64,000 nucleotides of DNA from VAZQ01 sp963841705 (GCA_963841705.1 CAWJDY010000009.1:1-64000), one strand, 5' to 3'. Counted from the first letter of the stretch, positions 48,870-57,786 are shown. Notes: a model not told the origin generated them from the sequence alone. Program-made: numbers and translations.

Positions 48870-50162
48870 TCATTCCACGGCAACTTGCAGCAGCTCGCGC
48901 GCGACCGGGCGCACCCGTTGCAGCAGGTCGGCCCATCGGCCCTCCGCGAGACCTCCCGCCTCCACCACGATGCGCCCATCAACCATTACCAAGCTCACGT
49001 CCGACCCGCGCGCGGCATGCACGAGGTTGGTAAGGAGCGTCTCGGGCACGCAGGGCTGCAGGTGGAAACCGTCGAGCCGCAGCAGCACGAGATCGGCCTT
49101 GCGCCCAGGCGCTATGGCACCCGCCGCAATACCGAGTGCCGTCGCCCCGCCCGCCGTGGCCATGTTGAGCACGCGCGAGGGAGGCAGCACCGTCGGATCT
49201 CCGGTGATGCCCTTGTGCAGCAGCGAGGCGAATTTCATCACATCGAGCATGTCGAGGCGGTTGTTGGCCTTGGCGCCGTCGGTGGCGAGCGTCACGTTGA
49301 CGCCGCGGCGGCAAAGATCGGGCACCGGCGCAATCCCGGATCCGAGCTTGAGGTTGGCATGCGGGCAATGCGCGACATGGGCGCCGGCTGCGGCGATCAG
49401 CGTGCGATCCTCCTCCGACAGCCAGACGCAGTGCGCGAGCAACGTGCGCTCGCTCAGCGCGGCGAGCGCACGGAGCTGGGCCACCGGAGTTCGTCCCACC
49501 CGCGACACGGTGCGGTCAACCGAGCTCCGCGTCTCCGAGCAGTGCAGATGCAGGCCGGTGTGGTGCTTGCGGGCAAGCTCCCCGGCAGCGCGGATGCAAT
49601 CATCGCTGCAGCTCTCGAGATCGTGCACGCCCACCCACAGCTGCACGCGCTCGTCCCGCTCAGCGGTCTCGATCAGCCTGGCATTGTCACGCAGGCTCGG
49701 CGCAAACGGCTTTGTATCCGCGACATAGGGTACGATCACGGCGCGGATCCCGATCTCGCGCGCGGCCGCCATCGCAGGCTCGGGGCGCAGACACATATCG
49801 ACGATGGCGGTCGTGCCCGAGAGCAGCGCCTCGGCATAGGTGGCAAGCGCCGCAATGTAGGCCTGCTCGTCGGTGAGCCGCGCCTGCTCCTTCTCGATCA
49901 CCGCGAGCCAGCGTTCCAGCGGCAGCCCCTCGGCGCTGCCGCGGGTGAGGCTCGAATGGGAATGCGCATGCGTATTCACAAATCCGGGGAGCAGCGCGGC
50001 GCCATCGCCCTGGATCACGCGTTGGTCCGCGCTCAGCTCCGGAACGCCGCGGCCCACCGCTGCGATGGTTGTATCCTCGACAGCGACCCAGCCCTCGAAC
50101 GGAGCTGCACCTGCGGGCGGCACCACCAGCACGTCACGGAAGACCAGGGACTGCGCAGTCAT
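48870..50162 (-). CDS. Amidohydrolase of the TRZ/ATZ (SsnA, deaminase) type
   Basis: The 430-residue protein has the metal motif PGFVNTHAHSHSSLTRG, then GLHLHCSETRSSVDRTVS, LLAHCVWLSEEDRTLIAAAG, VAHCPHANLKLGSGIAPVPD and ATDGAKANNRLDML. It is a metal-dependent hydrolase or deaminase on a heterocyclic or amide substrate. The start overlaps the permease stop (ATGA), so it is translated with the ABC genes upstream, and I infer that it acts on the imported compound. The specific substrate cannot be read from sequence. Confidence 0.92.
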   Translation of the reverse strand: MTAQSLVFRDVLVVPPAGAAPFEGWVAVEDTTIAAVGRGVPELSADQRVIQGDGAALLPGFVNTHAHSHSSLTRGSAEGLPLERWLAVIEKEQARLTDEQAYIAALATYAEALLSGTTAIVDMCLRPEPAMAAAREIGIRAVIVPYVADTKPFAPSLRDNARLIETAERDERVQLWVGVHDLESCSDDCIRAAGELARKHHTGLHLHCSETRSSVDRTVSRVGRTPVAQLRALAALSERTLLAHCVWLSEEDRTLIAAAGAHVAHCPHANLKLGSGIAPVPDLCRRGVNVTLATDGAKANNRLDMLDVMKFASLLHKGITGDPTVLPPSRVLNMATAGGATALGIAAGAIAPGRKADLVLLRLDGFHLQPCVPETLLTNLVHAARGSDVSLVMVDGRIVVEAGGLAEGRWADLLQRVRPVARELLQVAVE

Positions 50163-50920
50163 CGCGTTTCCTCGACCCGCTCGCCGCGCGTCACCAGGCG
50201 TTCGAGATAGCCGAACAGGATGAACGAGCCGATGCCGAGCACCGCCAGCACCGCGATCGAGACGAACAACAGGTCGGTGCGCAGCTGCGTCGCCGAGGTG
50301 ATCACCAGATAGCCGAGCCCGGTATCGGAGCTGTAGAACTCCGCCACCACGGCGCCGACCAGGGCCAGGGATGCGGCGATCTTGAAGCTCGCAAAGATGA
50401 ACGGCAGCGCGCTGGGAAGCTGCACCTTGAGCAGGATTTCCCAGCCGGTGGCGTTGATGGAGCGCATGAACTCGATGATGCGCCGGTCGGTCGCTTTCAG
50501 CCCGCGCGTCGTGTTGGTGACGATGGGGAAGAACGAGATGATGGCGCAGATCATGATCTTGGGCGCGATGCCGAAGCCGAACCAGATCGTGAGCAGCGGA
50601 ATGATGGCGATGATGGGAATGGCATTCGACACGATGACATACGGAAATACGCCGCGCTCGAGAAAGCGCGAATGCACGATCCCGGCCGAGAGCGCAATGC
50701 CGAGCACGGCGGAGACGGCAAAGCCGGCGATCGCCTCGAGTACCGTGAAGCCGGTGTGATACGCCAGCGTCGGCGTCTTGAAGAAGCGCGCGACGACGTC
50801 GCTCGGCGCCGGCAACAGCCAGGGCGGAATGTCGAGCCCCTTGACCGCGAGCTCCCAGGCGCCGAGCCCGGCTGCAAGAATGAGCACAGGCGGCAGCACC
50901 TCGTCGCGTAATTTGTTCAT
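50159..50920 (-). CDS. ABC transporter permease (SsuC/ThiX type)
   Basis: I place the start at the ATG at 50920 (MNKLRDEVLPPVLILAAGLG); an ATG at 50935 is the alternative. The membrane protein has about six helices and the EAA loop RIIEFMRSINATGWEILLKV then QLPSALPFIFASFKIAASLA. It pairs with the ATPase upstream and the binding protein before that. A GTAGGGAC hairpin repeat lies between the ATPase and this gene. Confidence 0.93.
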   Translation of the reverse strand: MNKLRDEVLPPVLILAAGLGAWELAVKGLDIPPWLLPAPSDVVARFFKTPTLAYHTGFTVLEAIAGFAVSAVLGIALSAGIVHSRFLERGVFPYVIVSNAIPIIAIIPLLTIWFGFGIAPKIMICAIISFFPIVTNTTRGLKATDRRIIEFMRSINATGWEILLKVQLPSALPFIFASFKIAASLALVGAVVAEFYSSDTGLGYLVITSATQLRTDLLFVSIAVLAVLGIGSFILFGYLERLVTRGERVEETR

Positions 50921-50972
50921 GGCTGCCAGTCGCATGCCAACGCTATTCGCCCGTCATTCGAGGTTTGACCCT

Positions 50973-51002
50973 GTAGGGACGGGGTTTCAAACCCGCCCCT
51001 AC
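50973..51002. repeat. GTAGGGACGGGGTTT hairpin repeat
   Basis: GTAGGGACGGGGTTT and AAACCCGCCCCTAC form an imperfect inverted repeat related to 41473-41505. It lies between two genes of one operon. Confidence 0.8.
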
Positions 51003-51019
51003 GCGATGGACACTGTGGC

Positions 51020-51787
51020 TCATGATCGCAGCGCCTCACGTGCCTGCCGCAGCCAGCCCATGAATTCCGCGGTTTCCTGCAGGTCGGCGGAGCGCGGGCG
51101 CGCAAGCCCGGGCGCGAGAACCGTTTTCACGCGGCCGGGATGCGCCGACATGACCACCACCCGGTCCGCGAGATAGATCGCCTCGGAGATGTTGTGGGTC
51201 ACGAACAGCACCGTCTTGCGCTCGCCGCTCCACAGCCGCAGCAGATCGTCCTGCAGCTGAGCGCGGGTGAGCTCATCGAGCGCGCTGAAGGGCTCGTCCA
51301 TCAGCAGAATGGAGGGATTCCACGCCAGCGCCCGAACGATCGCCACGCGCTGCTTCATGCCGCCGGAAAGCTCATGCGGATAGGCGTCCTTGAACTTGCC
51401 GAGGCCGACCGAGTCGAGCAGCTCCTCGCAACGCGCCTTCCGTCTAGCTTGCGGATAGTCCACGACCTCCAACGGCAGCTGCACGTTCCCCAACGCCGTG
51501 CGCCACGACAACAGCGCCGGCTCCTGAAAGACAAAGCCGAACTGGTTTTGCCGGCGAGCGGCGGCGCAGGGCTCGCCGCGCACGGCAATGGTGCCGGCGG
51601 TCGGGGAGATGAGATCGCTGACAAGTCGCAGGAGCGAGCTCTTTCCGCATCCGGTCGGCCCCAGCAGCGCAACGAGCTCGCCCTCCGCCACGCTGAAGCT
51701 GATGTCGGAGAGCGCCTGGATGGGACCGCGCTCCGCGTCATAACGCAAGCTCACGCGGTCGAGCGCGATGCAGGGCGGGGGTGTCAT
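51020..51787 (-). CDS. ABC transporter ATP-binding protein (SsuB/ThiY-associated type)
   Basis: I place the start at the ATG at 51787; a GTG at 51793 is possible. The 255-residue protein has Walker A GPTGCGKSS, signature LSGGMKQRV, Walker B ILLMDEPFSA and VTHNISEAIYLADRVVVMSA. It energises the permease. A 160-bp gap with a palindromic repeat separates it from the binding-protein gene. The C-terminal tail continues to EALRS. Confidence 0.94.
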   Translation of the reverse strand: MTPPPCIALDRVSLRYDAERGPIQALSDISFSVAEGELVALLGPTGCGKSSLLRLVSDLISPTAGTIAVRGEPCAAARRQNQFGFVFQEPALLSWRTALGNVQLPLEVVDYPQARRKARCEELLDSVGLGKFKDAYPHELSGGMKQRVAIVRALAWNPSILLMDEPFSALDELTRAQLQDDLLRLWSGERKTVLFVTHNISEAIYLADRVVVMSAHPGRVKTVLAPGLARPRSADLQETAEFMGWLRQAREALRS

Positions 51788-51833
51788 CGACACTCAGTTG
51801 AGCCGTATCCTCAATCCTTGCTCGTCATGCCCG

Positions 51834-51935
51834 CGAATGCGGGCATCCAGTAATCCCTGCACCCAGGCTTGAGGCACGTTGCCAAACCTCTGCACACGCA
51901 GGTTACTGGATCGTCCGCTTGAAGCGGACGATGAC
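51834..51935. repeat. Composite palindromic repeat (GTCAT...ATGAC family), 102 bp
   Basis: GTCATGCCCGCGAATGCGGG with CATCCAGTAATCC faces GGTTACTGGATCGTCCGCTT then GAAGCGGACGATGAC. Same plan as 30086-30200, inserted between the binding-protein and ATPase genes of one operon. Confidence 0.88.
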
Positions 51936-51950
51936 GGCGGAGAGAAAATG

Positions 51951-52937
51951 TTAGCGCCCGAGATACCCGTTGGTGAAGACATCCTCGGGCCGCAGCGCCG
52001 ATTCGATCAGGCCGAGCTTGCGCGCGACTTCGATGGTGTCGCGCCAGCGCTGCTCGCTCTGCCATCCAAACCCCGAGGTCTGCGTTTCGGCGCTCTTCCA
52101 ATAGGGCATCGTTTGCTCGAGCACCTTGCTCTCGCGCTTGGCGTCGATCTCGTCGGCGGCGGCAGCGACAGCCGCTACGGCGCCAGCGGGGTCCCTCACG
52201 GTCTCGTTCACCGAGCGTACCGTTGCACGGAGGAAAGCCTTGACCATGTCGGGCTTCTGCTGCGCCACCTCCGGATTGGCCGCGAGCGTGAGCCCATAGG
52301 TATTGACCCCATGCTCGGCGATCGGCATCAGCGCGACCGGCATTCCGGCGCTCTCCGCCTCGATCGGCTCGTTCATGGAAAAACCCATGATCGCATCGAC
52401 CTGCTTGACCAAGAGCGGCTGCACGCCGAAGCCGATGTCGACGAGCTTGATCTGCTCGATCTGCATGCCGTTCGCCGCAAGCAGCGCCACGAGACCCTGG
52501 AAGGTAGCGCTGCCTTTCTTGGAGCCGAGCCGCACGCCTTCCAGCAGTTGCCGCGGGGCAGTGACCGGCTTTGCCTGCGGGCTGATGACCACGATGGGCG
52601 TGCGCTGGTAATAGGCGGCAATCGACTGCGCAGGTACGCGCTGCTGTGCGCCTTGCACCAGCACGAGCGCATCGATGAGACCGAACTCCACTGCCTTGGA
52701 GCCGACCTGCTTGATGGTGTCGGATGAGCCGGTCCCCGAGATGACGTCGAGGTCGAGCCCTTCGTCCTTGTAATAACCGCGCTGCTTGCCGAGGTAGAAT
52801 GGCGCATGCTGCGCGCCGGCTTTCCAGTCGAGCCTGATCTTCACCTTGGCGGAGCCCTGGGCGAAAGCGGTCGCGCCGCTCAGAGCGGCGAATAGAAGCA
52901 CCGCGGCGCTCAGTCGAAAATACCGCACCAGCATCAT
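51951..52937 (-). CDS. ABC substrate-binding protein (NMT1/THI5, SsuA-like)
   Basis: I place the start at the ATG at 52937, which overlaps the UbiD stop (ATGA) and has GGAGGA just upstream. The 328-residue protein has a signal peptide (LVRYFRLSAAVLLFAALSGA, ending FAQGS) and the NMT1 pattern VKIRLDWKAGAQHAPFYLGK, QRGYYKDEGLDLDVISGTGS and FGVQPLLVKQVDAIMGF. It is periplasmic and serves the ABC genes downstream. Translational coupling to the decarboxylase suggests import of the decarboxylase substrate or a precursor of it. Confidence 0.94.
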   Translation of the reverse strand: MMLVRYFRLSAAVLLFAALSGATAFAQGSAKVKIRLDWKAGAQHAPFYLGKQRGYYKDEGLDLDVISGTGSSDTIKQVGSKAVEFGLIDALVLVQGAQQRVPAQSIAAYYQRTPIVVISPQAKPVTAPRQLLEGVRLGSKKGSATFQGLVALLAANGMQIEQIKLVDIGFGVQPLLVKQVDAIMGFSMNEPIEAESAGMPVALMPIAEHGVNTYGLTLAANPEVAQQKPDMVKAFLRATVRSVNETVRDPAGAVAAVAAAADEIDAKRESKVLEQTMPYWKSAETQTSGFGWQSEQRWRDTIEVARKLGLIESALRPEDVFTNGYLGR

Positions 52938-54316
52938 GTCATCCTCCATTTGGCCAGCAGCTCGGCCGCACGATCGGCGGCATCATGCGGCACGACCGCG
53001 CGTTCCACATCCCACACCGGCGGAGCAGTGGCGTCGAGCGCGAGCTTGGTCGACATGCCGTCGCGGGAGGACGGATCGAGCCGGTTGCAGAACACGTTGG
53101 GCACGGCGAACATGTCGGTATCGGCCTGGAAGCGCGTCGCCAGCGCCCACAACACCTCCGCCTCGTCGAACACGTTGACGTCCTCGTCAACCGCCACGAC
53201 CAGCTTGAGGTAGGGATCAAGCCCCAGGAGCAGCATCAGCGCATGCCGAGGCTGGCCCTCGGCGAGCTTCTTCATCGACAGATAGGCATGGAAATGCGTG
53301 CCCGACTTGGGAAAGTTGAGCGCCCGCAGCGTGGGCACCATCTCTTTCAGGCGCATGTAGACATGCGCCTCCTTGGCAGCGCGCCCGAGCAGGAGATGTT
53401 CCGCGGAATATCCCGGGATGATGTCGTGATAAATCGGCTGCGCGCGCGAGGTGATCGCCTTCACCACAAATACGTTCCGCGTGGAGCGATCGGTTGAATA
53501 GCCGGTGTATTCGCCGTATGGCCCTTCATCCTCGTGCACGTCGCACAGAATCTCGCCTTCGAGCACGATCTCGGCGTGCGCCGGGACTTCCACGTCGATG
53601 GTCTTGCATTTGACCAGCTCGACCGGACGCGACAGGAGCGCGCCGGCGAGATCGAGCTCGTCGACCTCGCTCGCCACCTTCGCTCCCGCCGCCAGATTGA
53701 TGGCAGGGTGCACGCCGATCACAACGGCAACTTCCAGGTTTTGCCCGCGCGCCGCGGCGCGCTGGAGATGCTCCCAGATATGGCCGCGGGAGTGCAGGCT
53801 CGCTCCGAACCGGTTCGGGCCTTTGAGCTGCAGGCGCTGATAGCTCAAGTTGCGCACGCCCGTATCCGGATCCTTGCACACGAGGATGCCGGAGCCGATG
53901 TAGCGGCCGGCGTCCTGCGCGAAATGCCGGCTGATCGGCAGCAATCCTGCATCCAGCGCGTTTCCTTGCACCACCACCTCGTGCACCGGACCGTCGCTCG
54001 CCATGGTCGGCGCAATCATGTGTGCAAGCGCATGCGTCCAGGCATCGTTGAAGCCGCCGGGGGGTGCACCGACCATCCGCGCGATGCGGTCGCGGCTCGC
54101 GAACAGGTTCGCGACTACGGGCTCCCGGAACCCCTTCGGATGCTCGATGATGACGACCGGCGTGCGCTGGCGCTTCTCCAGCTCCAAAACGAGCGCGGTG
54201 GGGAGATAATCGAGCTCGATCGGCTCGCGCAGACGCAGCGTGTCGTCCTCGGGTAGCTCGGCCAGAAAGCTGCGCAGCGAAGGCGCGTCGGCTGATAGGT
54301 GGTCGGTTATGGACAT
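52934..54316 (-). CDS. UbiD family prenyl-FMN-dependent decarboxylase
   Basis: I place the start at the ATG at 54316 (MSITDHLSADAPSLRSFLAE); the frame extends upstream through a palindromic repeat. The 460-residue protein has LSYQRLQLKGPNRFGASLHS, GRHIWEHLQRA-like text (here RGHIWEHLQRAAARGQNLEV) and the catalytic block LEGEILCDVHEDEGPYGEYT with its glutamates. It needs prenylated FMN made by a UbiX protein, which is not in the window. It opens the putative catabolic operon, so a heteroaromatic or unsaturated acid is a fair guess for the substrate. Confidence 0.94.
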   Translation of the reverse strand: MSITDHLSADAPSLRSFLAELPEDDTLRLREPIELDYLPTALVLELEKRQRTPVVIIEHPKGFREPVVANLFASRDRIARMVGAPPGGFNDAWTHALAHMIAPTMASDGPVHEVVVQGNALDAGLLPISRHFAQDAGRYIGSGILVCKDPDTGVRNLSYQRLQLKGPNRFGASLHSRGHIWEHLQRAAARGQNLEVAVVIGVHPAINLAAGAKVASEVDELDLAGALLSRPVELVKCKTIDVEVPAHAEIVLEGEILCDVHEDEGPYGEYTGYSTDRSTRNVFVVKAITSRAQPIYHDIIPGYSAEHLLLGRAAKEAHVYMRLKEMVPTLRALNFPKSGTHFHAYLSMKKLAEGQPRHALMLLLGLDPYLKLVVAVDEDVNVFDEAEVLWALATRFQADTDMFAVPNVFCNRLDPSSRDGMSTKLALDATAPPVWDVERAVVPHDAADRAAELLAKWRMT

Positions 54317-54336
54317 CGTGCAGGCGGCTACCAAGC

Positions 54337-54414
54337 GTAGCCCGGATGAGCGAAGCGACATCCGGGCCCCGCCTCCGCGCACCACCCGCATTTCGCTGCG
54401 CTCATGCGGGCTAC
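54337..54414. repeat. GTAGCCCGGATGAGCGAAGC palindromic repeat, copy 2
   Basis: GTAGCCCGGATGAGCGAAGC, then GACATCCGGG, faces CCCGCATTTCGCTGCGCTCA and TGCGGGCTAC. It is the longer relative of 46079-46147. It sits in the intergenic region between the divergent UbiD and monooxygenase genes. Confidence 0.88.
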
Positions 54415-54490
54415 CCATACGGAGTCGACGGCTTGTTGTAAAACGTGATTGATGCTGTGCGTTCCAGTTACAGCACGCGGAGCCTGCTTT

Positions 54491-54518
54491 GTAGGGGCGA
54501 CGCATGCGTCGCCGCTAC
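54491..54518. repeat. GTAGGGGCGACGCATGCGTC hairpin
   Basis: GTAGGGGCGACGC and GCGTCGCCGCTAC form an inverted repeat centred on AT. It lies about 30 bp upstream of the monooxygenase start and belongs to the GTAGGGGCG class. Confidence 0.8.
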
Positions 54519-54546
54519 GGACGCGCTGCTTCAGGGCGGAGGGGAG

Positions 54547-55788
54547 ATGGCGATTACAGGCGAGCAAGGCGTGGGCACGCTGCCCCAGGCGGTCCGGCGG
54601 GATTTCTCCGGCATCGACTACGCCGAGGCGATGCGGCGGGCACGGGAGGTCGTGCCTCTGCTGCGCGAGCGGGCGCAAGCGGCCGAGGATGCCCGCATGC
54701 TCATCCGCGCCAACGAGCAGCTGCTGCACGAAGCCGGTCTGTTCCGGTTTCACCAGCCCAAGGCATTCGGCGGGATGGAGCTGCCGTTCGTGGCCGTCGT
54801 CGATATCCCGGCGGAGCTTGCGCGCGGCTGCCCCTCCACCGCCTGGAATGTCGGCAATGTGGCCTGCCATCACTGGATCCTCGGATACTACGAGCCCGAA
54901 ACCCAACGCGAAGTGTGGGACGCAAACCCCGACGCGCTGATCGCATCCTCCATTGCATTGGCCGCCGGACGCGCGCGCAAGACCGACGGCGGCTTCATCG
55001 TCAATGGACGTTGGCCCTTCTCCTCGGCGGTCGACAATTGCGAATGGAACATGCTGGCGGTCACCGTCCATGGCGATGACGGGAAGACCGCGATCGACTG
55101 GCGGCTGTGCCTCGTGCCCAAGCCCGACTATGAGATCATCGATACCTGGTACGCGATGGGCATGGCCGCGACCGGCAGCAAGGACATCGCGGTCACCGAG
55201 CTGTTCGTGCCGGAGCGCCGGGCGCTCGCCCTCCAGCGCTGCCGCGGCGGGGCCGAGCATCCCGGAGCGGCGCTCAATCCCGGCGCCCTGTTCCGCATCC
55301 CCATCGTGGCCGCATCGAGCCATCCCCTCGCGCCCGCCGCGCTGGGTGCGGCCGAGGGCGCCTACGACCTGTTCACCCAGGGTATGGCCAAGCGCTCGGG
55401 CACCTATACCGGTGCGCGCGTCGCGGATTTCCAGGCGGTGCAGATCAAGCTTGCGCGCGCCCGTTGTCTCATCAATTCGGCGCGCGAGCTGCTGCGCGGA
55501 TCCGCCATCGCGTTCCAGGCAATGGCCGAGCGGGGCGAGGCACCGGACCTCGCGACCAAGCTGCGCTTTCGCGCGCACTCGGCCTTTGCCGTGAACCAGG
55601 CGCGCGAGGCGGTGGAGACGCTGTGGTCATGCTACGGCGCGCAGGGCCTCTACACCCGCGATCCGCTGCAGCGCCACCTGCGCGACGTGCTCGCCATCAA
55701 CCAGCATTTCTCCTTCAACTTCGACATCGCCGGGGCGGCCTACGGCGCACATGCGCTCGGGAGCGCATACGCCAGCCCGACGATGTGA
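54547..55788 (+). CDS. Acyl-CoA-dehydrogenase-fold flavin-dependent monooxygenase (HpaH/DszC-like)
   Basis: I place the start at the ATG at 54547, preceded by GGAGGGGAG. The 413-residue protein has the group D monooxygenase / acyl-CoA dehydrogenase fold: ANEQLLHEAGLFRFHQPKAF, GRWPFSSAVDNCEWNMLAV, IIDTWYAMGMAATGSKDIAV and REAVETLWSCYGAQGLYT. No catalytic glutamate of acyl-CoA dehydrogenases is obvious, which fits a reduced-flavin oxygenase. It would hydroxylate an aromatic ring using FMNH2 or FADH2 from a separate reductase, which is not seen nearby. It is divergent from the UbiD operon. Confidence 0.9.
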   Translation: MAITGEQGVGTLPQAVRRDFSGIDYAEAMRRAREVVPLLRERAQAAEDARMLIRANEQLLHEAGLFRFHQPKAFGGMELPFVAVVDIPAELARGCPSTAWNVGNVACHHWILGYYEPETQREVWDANPDALIASSIALAAGRARKTDGGFIVNGRWPFSSAVDNCEWNMLAVTVHGDDGKTAIDWRLCLVPKPDYEIIDTWYAMGMAATGSKDIAVTELFVPERRALALQRCRGGAEHPGAALNPGALFRIPIVAASSHPLAPAALGAAEGAYDLFTQGMAKRSGTYTGARVADFQAVQIKLARARCLINSARELLRGSAIAFQAMAERGEAPDLATKLRFRAHSAFAVNQAREAVETLWSCYGAQGLYTRDPLQRHLRDVLAINQHFSFNFDIAGAAYGAHALGSAYASPTM

Positions 55789-55823
55789 GAAAGCTGGGGC
55801 TCTGACGCGCGATCCCCCATTGG

Positions 55824-55930
55824 TGTCATCGCCCACGCAGGCGGGCGATCCAGTAACCGATGGACTTTGATATGCGGACAGCGTCCACCTCCAGCACGGT
55901 TACTGGATGCTCCGTTTTTGCGGACCATGG
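55824..55930. repeat. Composite palindromic repeat, diverged copy, 107 bp
   Basis: GTCATCGCCCACGCAGGCGG, GCGATCCAGTAACC, GGTTACTGGATGCTCCGTTT and TTGCGGACCATGG follow the usual order. The right arm has lost the ATGAC end, so the copy is decaying. Confidence 0.8.
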
Positions 55931-55979
55931 CGCCGCAGAACAGGATTGGACCGTTAAAGTCGGTGCACTGGGGCTTGAG

Positions 55980-56309
55980 TTACGCTGGTACTCGGGCAGC
56001 TACGTCTGGCCAGTCCTCCTTCGTCTTCGTAAGACGCATCTCAATTTCCGCATCTTCGAAAAGGGTGCGAAAGCGATCTGGTGCTGGCTTGATGCCAGCT
56101 AGAGGCTTTCGACCAAGATGCTCTGTGATCATCATGTTTTCGACCACAGCCCGCATAAAGGCGTGCGGTAGCGCTGTCACATCATATGCGTGAGCGACGA
56201 TATCGTATTCGATACCTTGAATTACCCAAGCATCCCCTTCTTTGAAGGCCGCCGCATTAATCTGAAAACGATGCGACGGATGCTCCCGGTCTCCGTTTCC
56301 GTTTCTCAT
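55980..56309 (-). CDS. Hypothetical protein, 109 aa
   Basis: The frame encodes MRNGNGDREHPSHRFQINAA, then GDAWVIQGIEYDIVAHAYDV and MRAVVENMMITEHLGRKPLA. It has mixed alpha/beta character, no signal and no membrane segment. I do not recognise the family, but the composition and hydrophobic pattern are protein-like, and the overlap with the next small gene (ATGA) supports expression. The unit looks like phage- or island-type small genes. Confidence 0.6.
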   Translation of the reverse strand: MRNGNGDREHPSHRFQINAAAFKEGDAWVIQGIEYDIVAHAYDVTALPHAFMRAVVENMMITEHLGRKPLAGIKPAPDRFRTLFEDAEIEMRLTKTKEDWPDVAARVPA

Positions 56310-56476
56310 GCGAGTGCTATTTCCCCCAAGCGGTGCCAGGTTCTTGCGCTATTTTGCGTCAAAAAGGGTTCGGCGTCGCGCCGCTCTGGCGCGGTCGGAT
56401 CGGCTGGCGCGACCACCAGTGCCGCGTCCAGTAGCTCGCCAATAGACCACGGGAGAGCGGCGACCGCGAGCGCCAT
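56306..56476 (-). CDS. Small hypothetical protein, 56 aa, overlapping the previous gene
   Basis: I place the start at the ATG at 56476 (MALAVAALPWSIGELLDAAL); a TTG at 56566 is possible but its 30 residues look low-complexity. The protein continues PADPTAPERRDAEPFLTQNS and ends RLGEIALA. Its stop overlaps the start of the 109-residue gene. The family is not recognised; the pair may be two subunits or a leftover island unit. Confidence 0.5.
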   Translation of the reverse strand: MALAVAALPWSIGELLDAALVVAPADPTAPERRDAEPFLTQNSARTWHRLGEIALA

Positions 56477-57287
56477 GGCCGGGGCACCGCCGCCCCCACC
56501 CCGCCGCAGCAGGGAAAGGTTATGCTCATGGATGGGGGACCGCGTGGTCTTTACCGAAGAAACCAACCCGCAGACATAATGTGAAGCCGATTGCCAGTGG
56601 AGAGGTCGATGCCGGCTTATTGGAGGCGCTGGAGGACTATGTGAGTAACCGGAGGCATGGCCGCTCGAGCCAACCGCCTACAATCTTTTTGCTTGCATTC
56701 CGCACATGGTTGTGTTAGAACAAACCAAGAACATTTGGCCCACGATTGGAAACCTGCATGATCAGTGAAGCAAGGCGTCAAGCCAGCCGGAGGAACGGCA
56801 GCCGCAGCCGTGGTCCGAAAACGCCCGAAGGCAAGGCGCGCTCCTGCCGCAATGCGGTCCGGCACGGGCTGAGCCGTCCCGCCGACCTTGACCCGGCATT
56901 CCTGCAACAGATCGCCGCGCTGGCCCGGAAAATCGCCGGCCCAGCTGCCGGTTTCGAGCGTTTGCGATGGCATGCAGGATCGCGACGGCGCAGATAGAGG
57001 TTGGGCGCGCGCGACGGGCGCGCGCCGAGATTTTCTCCGTGATACGCTTGGATGAAACCGCCCTCGCTCGGGCTGAGGCGACCGACCGCTATGAGCGGCG
57101 CGCGCTGGCGATCCGCAAACGCGCCATTCGGCAGTTCGATGCCGCGTCTGCGCTCGGATTCGAGTCACATGACGGAGATTCTGCCGCGCCAGCAGCGCTG
57201 GGCGACGCAGTTCTGCGCAACTCAACTCTGCGGTGGAGCCGCTATCCTGCCGGCAATCGCTGTGACGCCGGCTTCTACCGTCTGCCA

Positions 57288-57353
57288 AACCCTTACGCAG
57301 AGGTCGATAAAGAGTATGCCAACCCTTACGCCGAGGTCGATAAAGAGTTTCGC
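57288..57353. repeat. Tandem duplication of 33 bp
   Basis: The unit AACCCTTACGC(A/C)GAGGTCG followed by ATAAAGAGT occurs twice, back to back, at 57288-57320 and 57321-57353. It encodes NPYAEVDKE twice in the second frame of the frameshifted gene. One substitution lies within the first 30 bp. Confidence 0.9.
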
Positions 57354-57402
57354 CGCATCGCCCGCCTTTTTGGACACACCAAGCGAAACGATTTGGAATA
57401 TT

Positions 57403-57786
57403 TTGGCCCAACGAACCCAAGGCGTTCCAGCTGGCGAAGCAAGATTTCGCTGAACGAGCCCGTGGCGGCCCCGCCAACCATGCGCGTTGGCCAAACGAAC
57501 CCGAGCCGCTCCGAGGACTGCTGCACCAATCGGCTGAACCAGCCCAAGCCCAACGAACTCAAGACGCCCAGACCCAATGCATGCGATCTTGGCCAAACGA
57601 ACCCGAGACCGGGTCAACCCGAAGAAGATGCCGTTTTGGTCGAACGAACCCAAGCGAGAGACAGGAGCAGTCAGGCGACCGCTTTGGCCAAACGAACCCG
57701 AGGCGGAGCCAATTGCCTGCGTCATCGCCAAACGAACCCGACGCGGTGCCGCCCCGCCGTTGCCATTTCGGCGAAACGAACCCGAG
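57403..57786. repeat. Array of about ten degenerate TTGGCCAAACGAACCCGAG units
   Basis: Copies start near 57403, 57446, 57487, 57530 or 57545 (weak), 57589, 57636, 57684, 57724 and 57767. The core AACGAACCC is nearly constant and the flanks vary. Spacing is mostly 40-48 bp. The units fall in different frames of the frameshifted gene (QTNP, LAKRTR, PNEPE), so the selection seems to act on DNA or RNA and not on the protein. No cas genes or uniform spacers exist. Confidence 0.8.

Noticed and set aside
57403..57786. CRISPR array
   Set aside because: The repeats are degenerate, only 17-20 bp, lie inside a former gene and have no cas genes nearby. Spacers are not unique foreign-like segments of constant length.
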